Source: Nakamurella sp. PAMC28650 (GTDB lineage: Bacteria; Actinomycetota; Actinomycetes; Mycobacteriales; Nakamurellaceae). From it: a stretch of DNA of 64,000 nt. Numbering within the stretch: the stretch's first letter is position 1; each line of letters begins with the position of its first letter. The notes under the pieces were generated by a model. It was not told the DNA's origin. It ran no database searches and worked only from the letters and a program-made list of their open reading frames with translations. Shown in pieces: positions 17,043 through 28,400 of this stretch. The position numbers and the translations under genes were made by a program. The stretch is from positions 1-64,000 of the forward strand of contig NZ_CP060298.1 in NCBI RefSeq assembly GCF_014303395.1, read 5' to 3'.

Positions 17043-19553
17043 GTGCGGGTGAGAGCGAATACCGAACTGCTCGATCTGGTCCCCGGCCAGCGAGCCGACA
17101 TCACGTTGGATGTCATCAACACCGGCCAGGTCATCGACGGTGTCACGGCCCGGATCGTCGGGCTGCCCGAGCAGCACGTCAGCAGCCGGCCCGCGGTCCT
17201 TCCGCTGTTTCCCGATTCGTCCGGCCAGTTGACGCTGACACTGGGGCTGCCGCTGAGCTTCCCGGCCGGTCGGCACCCGATGACGGTGGAGGTGCATTCG
17301 CGTCAGCCGGGCACCGCACCGGAGTACGTCGACGTCGACCTCGTCGTTCCGCAGGCCGCGGCGCTCGGCCTCGGCACCAGCCCCCAGCTCGTCCGCGCGC
17401 ACCGCAGCGCCAGGTTCATCCTGACCGTCACCAATCGCGGCAACGTGGCGCTGGATGTGGCGCTCAGGGCCAACGATCCGGAGAAGGCCATGTCGGTGGT
17501 GCTGACCCCGAGCCGGCTGACCGTGCAGGCCGGCAACGCCGGGGACGTGGTCGTCACCGTGCGCGGGCCCCGGATGATCCTCGGCAGCGACCTCGACCGG
17601 CTGGTCACGCTGACCGGCCTGGCCCGGCCGGTCCTGTCGGAGACGGCTCCCGCCCAGCTGGTCCCCACCGACCCCGACGGCGAGCTCGAGTCGGCGGCCG
17701 GCGCGGAACCGCTGTCCGAATCGGTCGCCATCACCCTCCGGCAGCGCCCGTGGTTCACCCGCGGCATGCTCACCGCGCTGATCCTGCTGACGATCATCGG
17801 GCTGTGGGCGGCCGTCTTCCTGTTCGGCCTCGGCCAGGTCTTCGCGGGCGACCCGCTGACCAAGACCGCTCCCGCGTCGTTCTTCGCCGGAGCAGCACCG
17901 GCAGCCGCGCACGGCGAGCAGCCCACCGGCGTCTCGCAGGCCGCGTCCGCCGCGAGGGCCGGCGCACCCGGCGCTTCCGGTAATTCCGGTAATTCCGGTA
18001 ATTCCGGCGCAGGCGTCTCACCCAGCGCGGGCGGCGCGGGCGGCAGCAGTGGGTCGGACAACGGCGGCGCGGCCGGCGCCGGCGGCTCGGCAGGTGCCGG
18101 CGGCTCGGCGGGTGCCGCAGCGGAGGGTGAACCCCCGGCAGGTGCGCTCCCCAAGACCGGCGCCATGCCCGCCGGACTGGGCGGCACCATCGCCGGGACC
18201 GTCACCGCCGCGACCGACGGGGAGGCGGTCGGCCGCATCCTCGTGGAGGCCCTGCGGACCAGGGCGGACGGCAGCACCGTCGTGGTCGGTTCCGCCGCCA
18301 CCCAGGCCGACGGCACCTACCAGGTGGCGGGCCTGTTCCCCGGCGCCTACAAGCTCCGCTTCAGTGCGACCGGGTTCACCACGGTCTTCCACCCCGCGGC
18401 CGCCGGCCAGGCCGCGGCGGCTGCGGTCAACGTGTCCAGCGGCGCCGTGACCGCGGGAGCCGATGCGGTGATCACCGGGAAACCGGCCACCATCACCGGC
18501 TCGATCGATCCCGGCGACACCCTGGACAAGGTGGTCGCCACGGTGACCGTCCGCCCGTTGGCTGGCAGGTCGCAGGGAAAGACCGTCGCATCGGTCAAGA
18601 CCGCGGCCGACGGCTCGTACACGATCCCGAAGCTGCCCGCCCCCGGCCGCTACGAGCTGGTCTTCACCGCCGCCGGCTACACACCGACCACCGTGCAGAC
18701 CGACGTCAGCGGCGGGGCAAGACGTTTCGAGCCGTCCGTGCTGCTGACCTCCGGCCTCGGACAGATCGTCGGCACGGTGACCGACGGCACCAGCCCTCTC
18801 GGCGGCATCACCGTGACCACGACCGTCGACGGCACCGCCGTCACCACCGGCACCCCGACGACCGGCCAGATCGGTCAGTTCGTGCTCGGTCAGCTACCCA
18901 CCCCTGCGACCTACGTGATCACCCTGTCCGGCCCGGGTTTCGGTGAGAAGACGGTGGTCGTCGACCTCGGGCCCGGCAAGGCCGACACCAACCTGAAGGT
19001 GCAGTTGGACAAGGGGACCGGCACCGTCGGCGGCGTGCTGGTGGACTCCACCGGGAAGGGCATCGGCGGCGCGGTCGTGACGGTCGGCGGGGCGGCCGAC
19101 CCACCGACCACCACCACGCTGACCGCCGGCGTGATCGGCAGCTTCAGCCTCTCCGGATTGCCGTCGCCGGGCCAGTACACCCTCAGCTTCACCCTTCCCG
19201 GCTATGCCGACGCCACGGTACCGGTCAACCTGCTGGGCACCGCCCCCGTCGCCCCGCTGAAGGTGGTGATGGCCGGCGCCCTCGGCAAGATCACCGGGCA
19301 GGTCACCGGTCCGGGAAGAGCTGCACTGCAGGGTGCCTCGGTGGTGGCAACCGACGGCAAGCGGACCTGGCCGGTCACCTCGACCGCAGGATCCGGCGCG
19401 GTGCCGGACGGCGGTTACGTCATCGACCAGCTGCCGGCCGGGATCTACACGATCACGGCCACCTCTCCGACCGGCGTCGGTCGCACCGCCCTGGTCACGG
19501 TCACAGCGGGCGGCACCACCCAGCAGAACTTCCCGCTGTCGGACAGTGGGTGA
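17043..19553 (+). CDS. Bitopic membrane protein with Ig-like head and carboxypeptidase-regulatory-like repeats, anchor 1
   Basis: An 836-aa protein from GTG 17043, with GGGAGGAG ending 9 bases upstream (GTG 17049 also possible). Residues 1-235 form two Ig/CARDB-like beta domains (LVPGQRADITLDVINTGQVIDG; FILTVTNRGNVALDV) with no signal peptide. A single transmembrane helix is at about 241-263 (LILLTIIGLWAAVFLFGLG), preceded by RQRPWFTR, so the positive-inside rule puts the head in the cytosol. A Gly/Ser/Asn linker with tandem GNS units (about 310-380) leads to about six carboxypeptidase-regulatory-like domains ('G.I.GTVT...', 'G.y.l..LP.PG.Y.l.f...GY') outside the cell. It is the first of three proteins of identical plan. 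A docking role for the injection system is inferred from context only. Confidence 0.85.
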   Translation: MRVRANTELLDLVPGQRADITLDVINTGQVIDGVTARIVGLPEQHVSSRPAVLPLFPDSSGQLTLTLGLPLSFPAGRHPMTVEVHSRQPGTAPEYVDVDLVVPQAAALGLGTSPQLVRAHRSARFILTVTNRGNVALDVALRANDPEKAMSVVLTPSRLTVQAGNAGDVVVTVRGPRMILGSDLDRLVTLTGLARPVLSETAPAQLVPTDPDGELESAAGAEPLSESVAITLRQRPWFTRGMLTALILLTIIGLWAAVFLFGLGQVFAGDPLTKTAPASFFAGAAPAAAHGEQPTGVSQAASAARAGAPGASGNSGNSGNSGAGVSPSAGGAGGSSGSDNGGAAGAGGSAGAGGSAGAAAEGEPPAGALPKTGAMPAGLGGTIAGTVTAATDGEAVGRILVEALRTRADGSTVVVGSAATQADGTYQVAGLFPGAYKLRFSATGFTTVFHPAAAGQAAAAAVNVSSGAVTAGADAVITGKPATITGSIDPGDTLDKVVATVTVRPLAGRSQGKTVASVKTAADGSYTIPKLPAPGRYELVFTAAGYTPTTVQTDVSGGARRFEPSVLLTSGLGQIVGTVTDGTSPLGGITVTTTVDGTAVTTGTPTTGQIGQFVLGQLPTPATYVITLSGPGFGEKTVVVDLGPGKADTNLKVQLDKGTGTVGGVLVDSTGKGIGGAVVTVGGAADPPTTTTLTAGVIGSFSLSGLPSPGQYTLSFTLPGYADATVPVNLLGTAPVAPLKVVMAGALGKITGQVTGPGRAALQGASVVATDGKRTWPVTSTAGSGAVPDGGYVIDQLPAGIYTITATSPTGVGRTALVTVTAGGTTQQNFPLSDSG

Positions 19554-19557
19554 GCAG

Positions 19558-22458
19558 ATGAGGGTCAACGTCACGCCACAGCGGGTCGAACTCGCCGAGG
19601 ACACCCCCTTCAAGGTGTCCATCACCGTCACCAACACCGGTGACCTGATCGGCGGTTACCACCTGCGGATCCTCGGCGCCGACCCGAGCTGGGTGCGCTT
19701 GGAGACCGAGAACCTCTCGCTGTTCCCCGATACCAGTCAGACGGTCGCGGCGACCGTCGCCATCCCGCGCGGCCTCGGCGCCGGTGATCGACGCATCGCC
19801 GTGCAGGTCCGTGAAATCACTCCACCGCAGGCGATCTCGGTCGCCGAGATCGACATCCTGGTGCCGTCACGGCAGGCGTTGCGGATGTCACTGAGCCCGA
19901 TGACCGTGATCTGCGGCGCCACCGGCAGGTTCGGCATCGTGCTGGAGAACACCGGGAACACCACCGTCACGGCGGCGCCGGTCGGGCTCGACCCGGAGGA
20001 GAAGATCGAGTTCACCTTCCTGCCTGCGGTCATCACGCTGGCGCCCGGTGAGCACGCGATCACCGACATGAGGGCCAGGGCCAGGCGTCGCTGGTTCGGC
20101 ACGCCCGTCGTGCGCACGTTCGGCCTCGCCATCGCACCGGACGAGGATCCGACCGTGTCGCCGGCGCCGTTGCTCCCGGCGGGCTCACGCGACCGGAGGA
20201 ACCTGGTCGAGCCCGCCGCAGCCAGGCCCAAGGTCGAGCCGTTGGTCACCGGATCGATGCTGCAGAAGGCCAGGGTGGCACGCGGAGCGATCTCGCTGCT
20301 GAGCCTGCTGCTCGCGGTGACGGTGTTCGCCGTCGTCATCACGATCGCCCTGTCCAAACTCGTCGGGGTCTCGGCCGCCGACCGCGACCTTGCGATCCAG
20401 GTCGCGGCTGCCCGGCAATCCAACTCCACCACCGGCACGTCCACCCTCGGGGGTGTCGTCAAGCTGCTGACCGACGCATCGCCAGCGGCCGGGGTGGCGG
20501 TGGAGCTGTTCGACGCCACCTCCCTGGTCTCGCCGCTGACCAGCACCGCGACCGACGACAAGGGCGTCTGGTCGCTGCCCTCGCTCGCGGCCGGGTCGTA
20601 CAAGGTGCGCTTCCGGGGTGCCGGGTTCGCCGAGATCTGGTACCCGGCAGCACTGACCGGTGCGGACGCGACGCCCATCCAGCTGCAGGCCGGGCAGAAG
20701 GTGACCAACCTGGCCACCACCCTGGGCGGCCTTCCTGCGACGGTGTCCGGCACCGTGCTCGGCGACGCTGTCGCGGCCGCGATCCTCACCGTCTCGGTGC
20801 CGGCCGCCGACCTGCCCCGCGGCGGTGCGCCGCCTGCCTCGTCGCCCGCCACACCCGCGCCGACCACCGCGCAGCCCGTGCCGGCGCTGACCGCCCCGCG
20901 TACCGCGCCCCCGTCGGGTGTCCCACGGGCACCCAACCCGGCCGCGCCCAGCACCTCCTCGGCGCCGGCCGATTCGGCCAACGGCGGCGCGGTGGTGCAG
21001 ACCCTGCCGATCGGGGCGGACGGCAGCTTCTCGGTGGCCAACCTGCCGTCGCCGGCGGTCTACGACCTGACGGTCTCCAAGGCCGGCTACGCCACCGCCA
21101 CCCAGCGCATCGATCTCTCCGGCGGGGAGAACCGACAGGGTGTCCAGCTCCGGCTGCGGACCGGCGACGGCCTGATCTCCGGGACGGTCACCGGTCCAGA
21201 CGGTCCGATGAAGGGCGCCGTCGTCACCGCGACCACGGGCAAGACGGTGGTCACCACCGTCTCCCTCACCGAGGGCGCCGTCGGCACCTTCACCCTGCGC
21301 GGCCTGGTGACCCCCGGCAGCTACACGGTGAGCGTGACGGCGCCCAACTTCACCACCACCAGCTCCACCCTGACGCTGGCCGCCGGCCAGAAACTCACCG
21401 GGGTCCAACTCGCGATGGCCAGATCCTCCGGTTCGCTCACCGGCCTGGTCACACTGCTCCCCGCCGGGACGCCGGCACCCGACGTCAGCGTCACCATCAC
21501 CACCGGGGCAACGACTGTCACCACCGTCACCCAGTCCACCGGCAGCATCGGCGCCTGGACGGTGGCCGGGCTCCCGGTACCGGGTGCCTACACGGTGACG
21601 TTCTCCCGACCGGACCTGCAGTCGCAGACGGTGGCGGTGTCGCTGGACGCGTCCGGCCGGCTGACCGGCGGCAGTGGCACCAGCACGGGCGGCATCGCGG
21701 TCGGGATGCGGTCGGCATCTGCGGTGATCAACGGGACCGTCACCCAACGAGCCACCAACGGCACCACCCAGCGGGTCGGCGAAGCCGTGATCACCCTGTC
21801 CTCGGGCACCAACACCTACACCGTCACCAGCGCATCGTTGCCGTCTTCCTCGCTCGGACGCTACGAGGTCACCGGCATCACCCCGGGGACGTACACGCTC
21901 TCGGCCAATCGTCCCGGGACCAGCCCGACCACCGTGATCGTGACGGTCACCGCCGGGCAGGTGCTGCAGTACGACCCGGTGATGATCCCGCCGGCGGCCA
22001 TCACCGGTCACGTCAAGGACCGGAACGGGGCGACCGTGCTCGGACTCCAGGTCGACCTCTACCAGGCGTCCCGCTACCCGGCGACCGTCTACCGGTCCAC
22101 CACCACCGACCTCACCGGGGCGTACTCGTTCCCGGACGTCGACGCACCCCAGGCCTACGTGGTCGAGGTGCGGAGTCCGACCTCCGGTGCGCTGGGTTCG
22201 GCGACGCTCGTGCTGGCCGCCAGCCAGTCTGCGACGTTGGATCTGCTCATCGGGCAGATCACCCTGACGACGCCCGGCACCAATAGCAGCCCGCAGCCCG
22301 CAGAGACCACACCGACCACGGCGGCCACCGCCCGGACGACCGCCTCCCCACCGACCACACCCACCACCGCGACCACCCCGCTGACCACCCCGTCGGCGAC
22401 TTCGCCGGCACCCGGCGTCACCACGGCCGGCGCGGCGACCACGACAGGTACCGGATGA
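19558..22458 (+). CDS. Bitopic membrane protein with Ig-like head and carboxypeptidase-regulatory-like repeats, anchor 2
   Basis: A 966-aa protein from ATG 19558, 4 bases after the previous stop. Residues 1-200 repeat the Ig-like head (AEDTPFKVSITVTNTGDLIGGYHL; GRFGIVLENTGNTTVT). A transmembrane helix is at about 244-270 (ISLLSLLLAVTVFAVVITIAL) after a basic KARVARG. The exported part has about seven carboxypeptidase-regulatory-like domains, a Pro/Ala/Thr-rich insert near 430-480, and a C-terminal tail of about 50 residues dominated by Thr and Pro (a possible O-glycosylation or wall-spanning stalk). There is no sortase motif. The stop overlaps the next start as ATGA, so anchors 2 and 3 are translationally coupled. 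It probably shares a partner with anchors 1 and 3 through the cytosolic head. Confidence 0.85.
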   Translation: MRVNVTPQRVELAEDTPFKVSITVTNTGDLIGGYHLRILGADPSWVRLETENLSLFPDTSQTVAATVAIPRGLGAGDRRIAVQVREITPPQAISVAEIDILVPSRQALRMSLSPMTVICGATGRFGIVLENTGNTTVTAAPVGLDPEEKIEFTFLPAVITLAPGEHAITDMRARARRRWFGTPVVRTFGLAIAPDEDPTVSPAPLLPAGSRDRRNLVEPAAARPKVEPLVTGSMLQKARVARGAISLLSLLLAVTVFAVVITIALSKLVGVSAADRDLAIQVAAARQSNSTTGTSTLGGVVKLLTDASPAAGVAVELFDATSLVSPLTSTATDDKGVWSLPSLAAGSYKVRFRGAGFAEIWYPAALTGADATPIQLQAGQKVTNLATTLGGLPATVSGTVLGDAVAAAILTVSVPAADLPRGGAPPASSPATPAPTTAQPVPALTAPRTAPPSGVPRAPNPAAPSTSSAPADSANGGAVVQTLPIGADGSFSVANLPSPAVYDLTVSKAGYATATQRIDLSGGENRQGVQLRLRTGDGLISGTVTGPDGPMKGAVVTATTGKTVVTTVSLTEGAVGTFTLRGLVTPGSYTVSVTAPNFTTTSSTLTLAAGQKLTGVQLAMARSSGSLTGLVTLLPAGTPAPDVSVTITTGATTVTTVTQSTGSIGAWTVAGLPVPGAYTVTFSRPDLQSQTVAVSLDASGRLTGGSGTSTGGIAVGMRSASAVINGTVTQRATNGTTQRVGEAVITLSSGTNTYTVTSASLPSSSLGRYEVTGITPGTYTLSANRPGTSPTTVIVTVTAGQVLQYDPVMIPPAAITGHVKDRNGATVLGLQVDLYQASRYPATVYRSTTTDLTGAYSFPDVDAPQAYVVEVRSPTSGALGSATLVLAASQSATLDLLIGQITLTTPGTNSSPQPAETTPTTAATARTTASPPTTPTTATTPLTTPSATSPAPGVTTAGAATTTGTG

Positions 22459-25400
22459 ACGAGCAACCACCCCCGCGCGCCCAGGTCGGCCCGGCCGCCG
22501 GCGACGCCAGCCCGCTGGTCGAGCTCCAGCCATTGATCCGTTGCGGGGCAGGCACTTCCGCGACCTTCGAGGTCTTCGTCACGCACCGCGGCCCGGTCGC
22601 CGCGCATCTGCGCGTCACCGTGCTCGGCCTGGACGGCCGTTGGGTGCCGCCGCCGCTGCCGGTGGGGCCCATCGAGCCGGGCGAGAGCACCAGGATCACC
22701 CTCTCGCTGGTGCCCGAACGCGGCACCCTCGGAGCGAAGTACCCGTTCGTCGTGGCCGCCGAAGCAACGCCGGTGTCCGGCAGGTCCGCTCCGACCATGG
22801 GTGTCGCCGAGTCGGTACTGGCCGTCGACGGCCGCGATCCGATCACCATGACCCTCTCGCCGCAGACGCCGGTGGCCGCGTTCGGACGCCGCATCAAGGT
22901 GCAGATCACCAATCCGGGCCATTTCGACCGGGAACTGAACCTGACCGGCACCGCTGCCAGGGGCGCCGCCATCTCCTTGTCGTCGGCGATGGTCACCATT
23001 CCGGCGGGCCGGACGGTCACGATTGCCGGCCGGGTGCGTGTGACCCACCCCCGCATCATCGGCGGGCAGAACACCCACACCTTCGCCGTCGCAGCGCGCG
23101 GTCTGGGCGCACCCGAGTTCGCCGAGGGAACCCTGCGTTCCAAGCCGCTGCTGGGTGGCCGGCTAACCGGCCTGCTGATCGCGGTCGTCGTCATCGCGCT
23201 CTGGGCCGGAGCAGGCATCGTCGGTATACCCAAGCTTTCCAAGTACTTCTCGAACAAGTCGGCCGCCGATGCGGCCGCGACGGCCCCGGTCGCGCCCGGC
23301 GCCGCGAATGCCACGAAGTCCTCGGGAGCCGGTCCCTCCGCCGCCACCTCCGGGGCGGGCGGATCGGGTGTGGCCCCCGGCGCCGGACCAGCCGGCGGTT
23401 CCGGCGCCGGAGGCGGTGGTGCGGCGGGTCCCGGCGGTGCGGGCGCCGGTGCCGGCGGTGCGGGCGGTGCCGGCGCCGGTGCCGGCGGCGCCGACGCGTC
23501 CGGTGCCCGGCTCTCGGGCACGGTCACCGGGGTCACGCCGAAGGGCGTATCGGTCTCGCTGGAACCGACCAGCCTCGTCGAAGCGGCCGCGGCCGGCGCC
23601 GGGCCGGCCGCCGGAGCGACCGACGCGACTACCGCGAGCGCGCTGCGGGCCATCTCGACCGGCCTCTACAAGATCCCGGGGGACGCACTCCGTCTGGCCC
23701 CCGCGTCGAGCGACTCCGGCATCAGATCGACGAGTTCCGCCGCAGACGGCACCTTCTCCTTCGCCGGTATCACCGCCCCCGGCTACTACCTGCTCACCCT
23801 GGCCAAGGCCGGTTTCGCCACCCAGCGGTTCATGATCAACGCCTCCACCCTGAGTGCGGCGGCACCGATCAAGGTGGCATTGGTCCCCGGCGACGGTTCG
23901 ATGTCGGGCAAGGTCACCTCACCGTCAGGGACGGTCGGCGCCGCGTCCGTCACCATCACCGACGGAACGGTCGCCCTCCAGACGAGCACCGCCTCCAAGA
24001 CCGGAGCGTGGACGGTGAAGGGACTCTCGACTCCCGGCACCTATCTGGTGACCGTCAGCTCGACCGGCTTCGGCGCCTCGTCCAAGCTCGTCACGTTGGC
24101 CGCCGGCGGCACGGGCACCGCCGATCTGGCGCTGATCCCCGGCGTGGCCGCGATCAACGGCACGGTCAGCGGGACCGACGGACTGGGCCACCTCGGCGGC
24201 ATCGGCGGCGTCACGGTCACTGCGACCGGGACCAGCAGAGGTGTCGCGGCCAGCCGTACCGCGACGACGGTGACGTCCGGACCGGTCGGAACCTATGCGC
24301 TGCCGGACCTCCCGGTCCCGGGTCAGTACACCGTCACCGTCTCCGGGACCGGCTTCGCCTCCCAGACCCAGCAGGTCGCGTTGACCCAGGGCAGTTCGGC
24401 CGCCACCGTGGACATCTCGCTCACCCGGGCCGACGGCACGGTGGCGGGCACCGTGTCCGGGGGCGGGACGGAGGGCGGCCTGATCGGCGCCGGCCTCACG
24501 CTGACCGGCGCCAACGCCACCTACAAGACGATGACGACCTCGGTACCGGCGGGCGCTTTCCGATTCACCGGGGTTCCGCCCGGAACCTATGTGCTGCAGG
24601 GCTCGCAGTACGGGCGGGTCGCGTCGTCGGCCACCGTCGTCGTCACCGCCGCGGGCACCGCCACCGCCAACCTGACGTTGATCGGCGCACCGGACACAGA
24701 ACTCCCGGCGACCTCACGGATCACCGGCCGGGCGGTCGACTCCCGCACGCAGGGCCCGCTGACGTGCGATCGGGCCGCCGACCCCAAGGCCGTCTGCATC
24801 GTCACCGCTACCGTCCCGATCCCGGTCCCTGGCACCAGGACCGGTGTCACCGAGACGATCTCGGCGTTCTCCGGCCCGGCCGAGAACTACACGCTGCCCG
24901 GCATCGACGACAAGACCCACGGTGGTCTGGTGGCCGGCCTCTATGCGGTCACCCTGTCTGCACCCGGGTACGAGCCGACCACGGTGCAGGTCCAGGTCGC
25001 CCAGGGTCAGGTGAACCCGGCGGCACAGGTCAGCCTCCCGCCGCTCGGCCTGATCACCGGCACCGTCACGACCCGCGTGGGGTCGACGGCCGGTCCGAGC
25101 TGCGTGGTGTCCGTGCCGGCCGGGGTCGCGGTACCCACCAGATGCACCCCGACCAGCGCGACCGCCTGCACGGCCGTCGGGTCGAGTGCGGCGCGGTGCT
25201 CGCTCACCCGGGCCAACGGCAACTACGAGATTCGCGGGCTCGTCCATGGCGGCTACCAGGTGGTGGTGGTTCCGACGGACACCGAGTACCTGACGACGAC
25301 CCCCCTTGCGGTGCAACTGGACCTCGGCGGCGACTTCCGGTACGACGCAACGCTCGACCGACTGGGGCGCGCGACCGTCACGGTCCTGCAACCGAACCTG

Positions 25401-28400
25401 CAGAGCCTGGCCCTCAGCGCGGCGAAGGGGGCTGTCGTCGGCATGGTCGATGGCGGCGGAGTCGGCCGCGGCAATCCGCTTCCGGGCGATTCCACCAGTG
25501 GCGACGGCATCCTGACGATCACCGGTCTGCTGGGCTCGTACACGGCGCACGCCACCGGCGAGATGCCGACCGGACTGACCACCGGTACCACCACTCTGCC
25601 CGGAACCGCCTCCGTCACAACAGGTGCCATCGGCCTGAACCAGACCGTCGCGATCACCGAGGTGCTGACGGCGCCGATCGGTGCGGTCGTCGGGCACGTC
25701 ACGGTATCGGTCGACGGACAGGCCCGCGATGTCGCGGACGCCCCCGTGCAGATTGCGGGGATCGTTGGATTCTCCGGCCGCAGTTCGGTGTCCGGAGCCG
25801 CGACCGTGAGGACCGACGCCAACGGTTGCTATGCCATCGTTCCCGTCGGATGGTCCGGCAGGTATTCGCTGGTCTCCCCCGACTGCCCCACCGCAGTGGG
25901 CAGAAACTCGGTCGCGACGATGAAAAACAGCGACGGCAGCGCGACGTCACTCATCGCTCTTCCCCTCGGTGTCAGTGTCGCGGCCCAGGGCACCAAGACC
26001 CAGAGTTATTCGGCCAGCGGTGTTCTCATCGGATTCGATGGCACGGTCAGCGTGATCCCGCCGATTGCGTTGCTGGCCCAGCCGTCGGTCTTCCCCGCCC
26101 TGAGCCTTGATCTCAAGGTTCCCTCCGGCCCGACGGACGCATCGGGTGCCTCCATCGTCGTCACCCGGAAACCGGCCGGCGCAGGCAACATCACCGTCAC
26201 CGCGGGCGCCAACGGATCTCTGACGTGGACCGATTCGAATCTCGGGACCGGCAGGGCCGTCCCGGGCACCTACGTGTTGCAGGCGACCCTGGCCGGCTAC
26301 TCCTCGGCGGGATCGGCCGGATCCAGCGGTGTGGCCTCGGGCTATGCAACCCTGTGGTGCGACCTCGGGACCGCCTGCCGGTTCGGGACCCAGGCCACTC
26401 CAGCCCCCGCCTGGACGATGAGCAGGCTACCGAGCATTACCGGCGTCATCACTGCCGCCGACCTACCCAACGGGGTGACCCTCGACCAGGCGATCATCTC
26501 GGTGGTCTCGAAGCCGTCGGCGGCCGGCTCGATCTCGGCTCCCGTGGACGCCGCGACCGGCGCGGTCGCCTACCGCGACACCTCCCTTCCGGCCGGGCTC
26601 GCCCAGCCGTCGGGTGCAGGTGCGCCATATGTCTTCACGATCAGCCTGGCCGGCTACCAGGCCAAGACCGTCAGCATCGACTGCGGCGCAACCTTTACCG
26701 ATGGGTGTCACCAGGAGAGGCCCCCAGGAAATCCTTCACCCCTTTCTGTCAAACTGACACCACTACCCAGATTCTCCGGGGCTATCGTGCTGAACTACGC
26801 CGCATTTTTGGCCCTGAATCCAAAAGCATCCGCCAATCCAGCTCTGGTCCCTGCGTTGTCGTTGTCCGACGCAACTGTGTCCGTGACCTCACAACCGAAT
26901 CCGAGCAACCCGGTGATAGTAAAGATCAATGCCGACGGGACTCTGACATGGAAAGACCCGACTCAGCCGGAATCAGTCGTGACACCTTATGCGAAGTACT
27001 CGCTAACCTTTGCGAAGCCCGGGTATGAGACTTTCAGCCTATCGCTGAACTGCTCGGCTGGCCCATGCGTCCTGGGTACGACCGCTGCCCCGATCACACT
27101 CAACATGTTGCCCGCCGGCGGGGGAACTGTATCGGTCAATTCCCTTCTGCCTGGCAAGAGTTCCGTAGATTGGTCTAGCGCCCAAGTCACCGTCAACACC
27201 TCAGCAGCTGGAACGTCCGGTCTCAAAGTCACCGTGGTCGATGGCGGCGCCGCGAGTCACCTGACGGGCCGCTTCGTGTGGAGCGATACCAATCTGCCCT
27301 ACCCGGGGATCACCCAGCCGGGAAGCTACTCCCTGAATGTGAGCATTCCGGGCTACGGATCGACAACGGCCGCTCCCGCCGTCCTTTGCAGTTCGGGACA
27401 AGGTTGCGAGCCCGCGGTCGGAGCCCTTCAGAGCTTCCCGACAGGCGCGGGGGCGGTCGCAGTCGACCATCTACTCTCGGACGGGTTACCAATTGAGTGG
27501 AGCAAGGCCACGATCAGCCTGAGCACCCAACCCCCAGGCAGCAACCAGTTGACCATCGGGCTGAGAAGCACGGGCGATAGCACCGCAGATCTGACGTGGT
27601 CTGATCCGTCACTGCCTCAGCCTGACCAAGGGAGCACCGCACCCGGTATCACTCGGCCGGGAACCTACGTCCTCGTGATTTCACTCCCGGGCTACAGCCC
27701 CGTCACGACTGCTCCCTTCACCTGCAACGCTGGTGTCCTACTATGTCAACCGTCTGCGATCACCCTCCTGAGACTGCCGACGATCGCCGGCACAGTCACG
27801 CTGACCTCGACGATAGGCACGACTGATCCACCCAACGGCGTTACGATTTCAATCTCGCCGGCCAGCACGATCAGCGTCAAGGTCGACCCGGTGACCGGTA
27901 AAATCTCCTGGCATGACCCCAGCCAGCCAGCGGATGATCTAGTCACTGCAGGCACCTACAGCCTGACGTTCGCGAAGCCTGGATACGCCACGTCGCTGCC
28001 AATTCAATTCACCTGCGCCGCAGGCTCCACCACCTGCGACGTGGGCACGGTAAATCTACTCATGGATCCGCACGGCACCGGTTCTGTCTCCGTCGGCACG
28101 CCACCGCCCAACGGTGCGGCGGTCGACTGGTCGAAGGCGACGTTGACCCTGCTCAACCAGGCAGCTGGCTCCTCGACATTGTCCATCTCGCTGATTCCGG
28201 ACAACACCACGACGCGTGAGCACGCAGCATTCAGCTGGGCCGACAGCGGGCTCCCGTTTCCCGGGATCACGCAGCCCGGCAGCTATCGGATCCGGGTCAG
28301 CCTGCCCGGATACGGGAGCGCGACGAGTGACCTGTTCAACTGCAGGGCCGGTGACCTCACCTGCGGTCCAGTTCCCGACCTCGTACTCATCCAGCAGCCC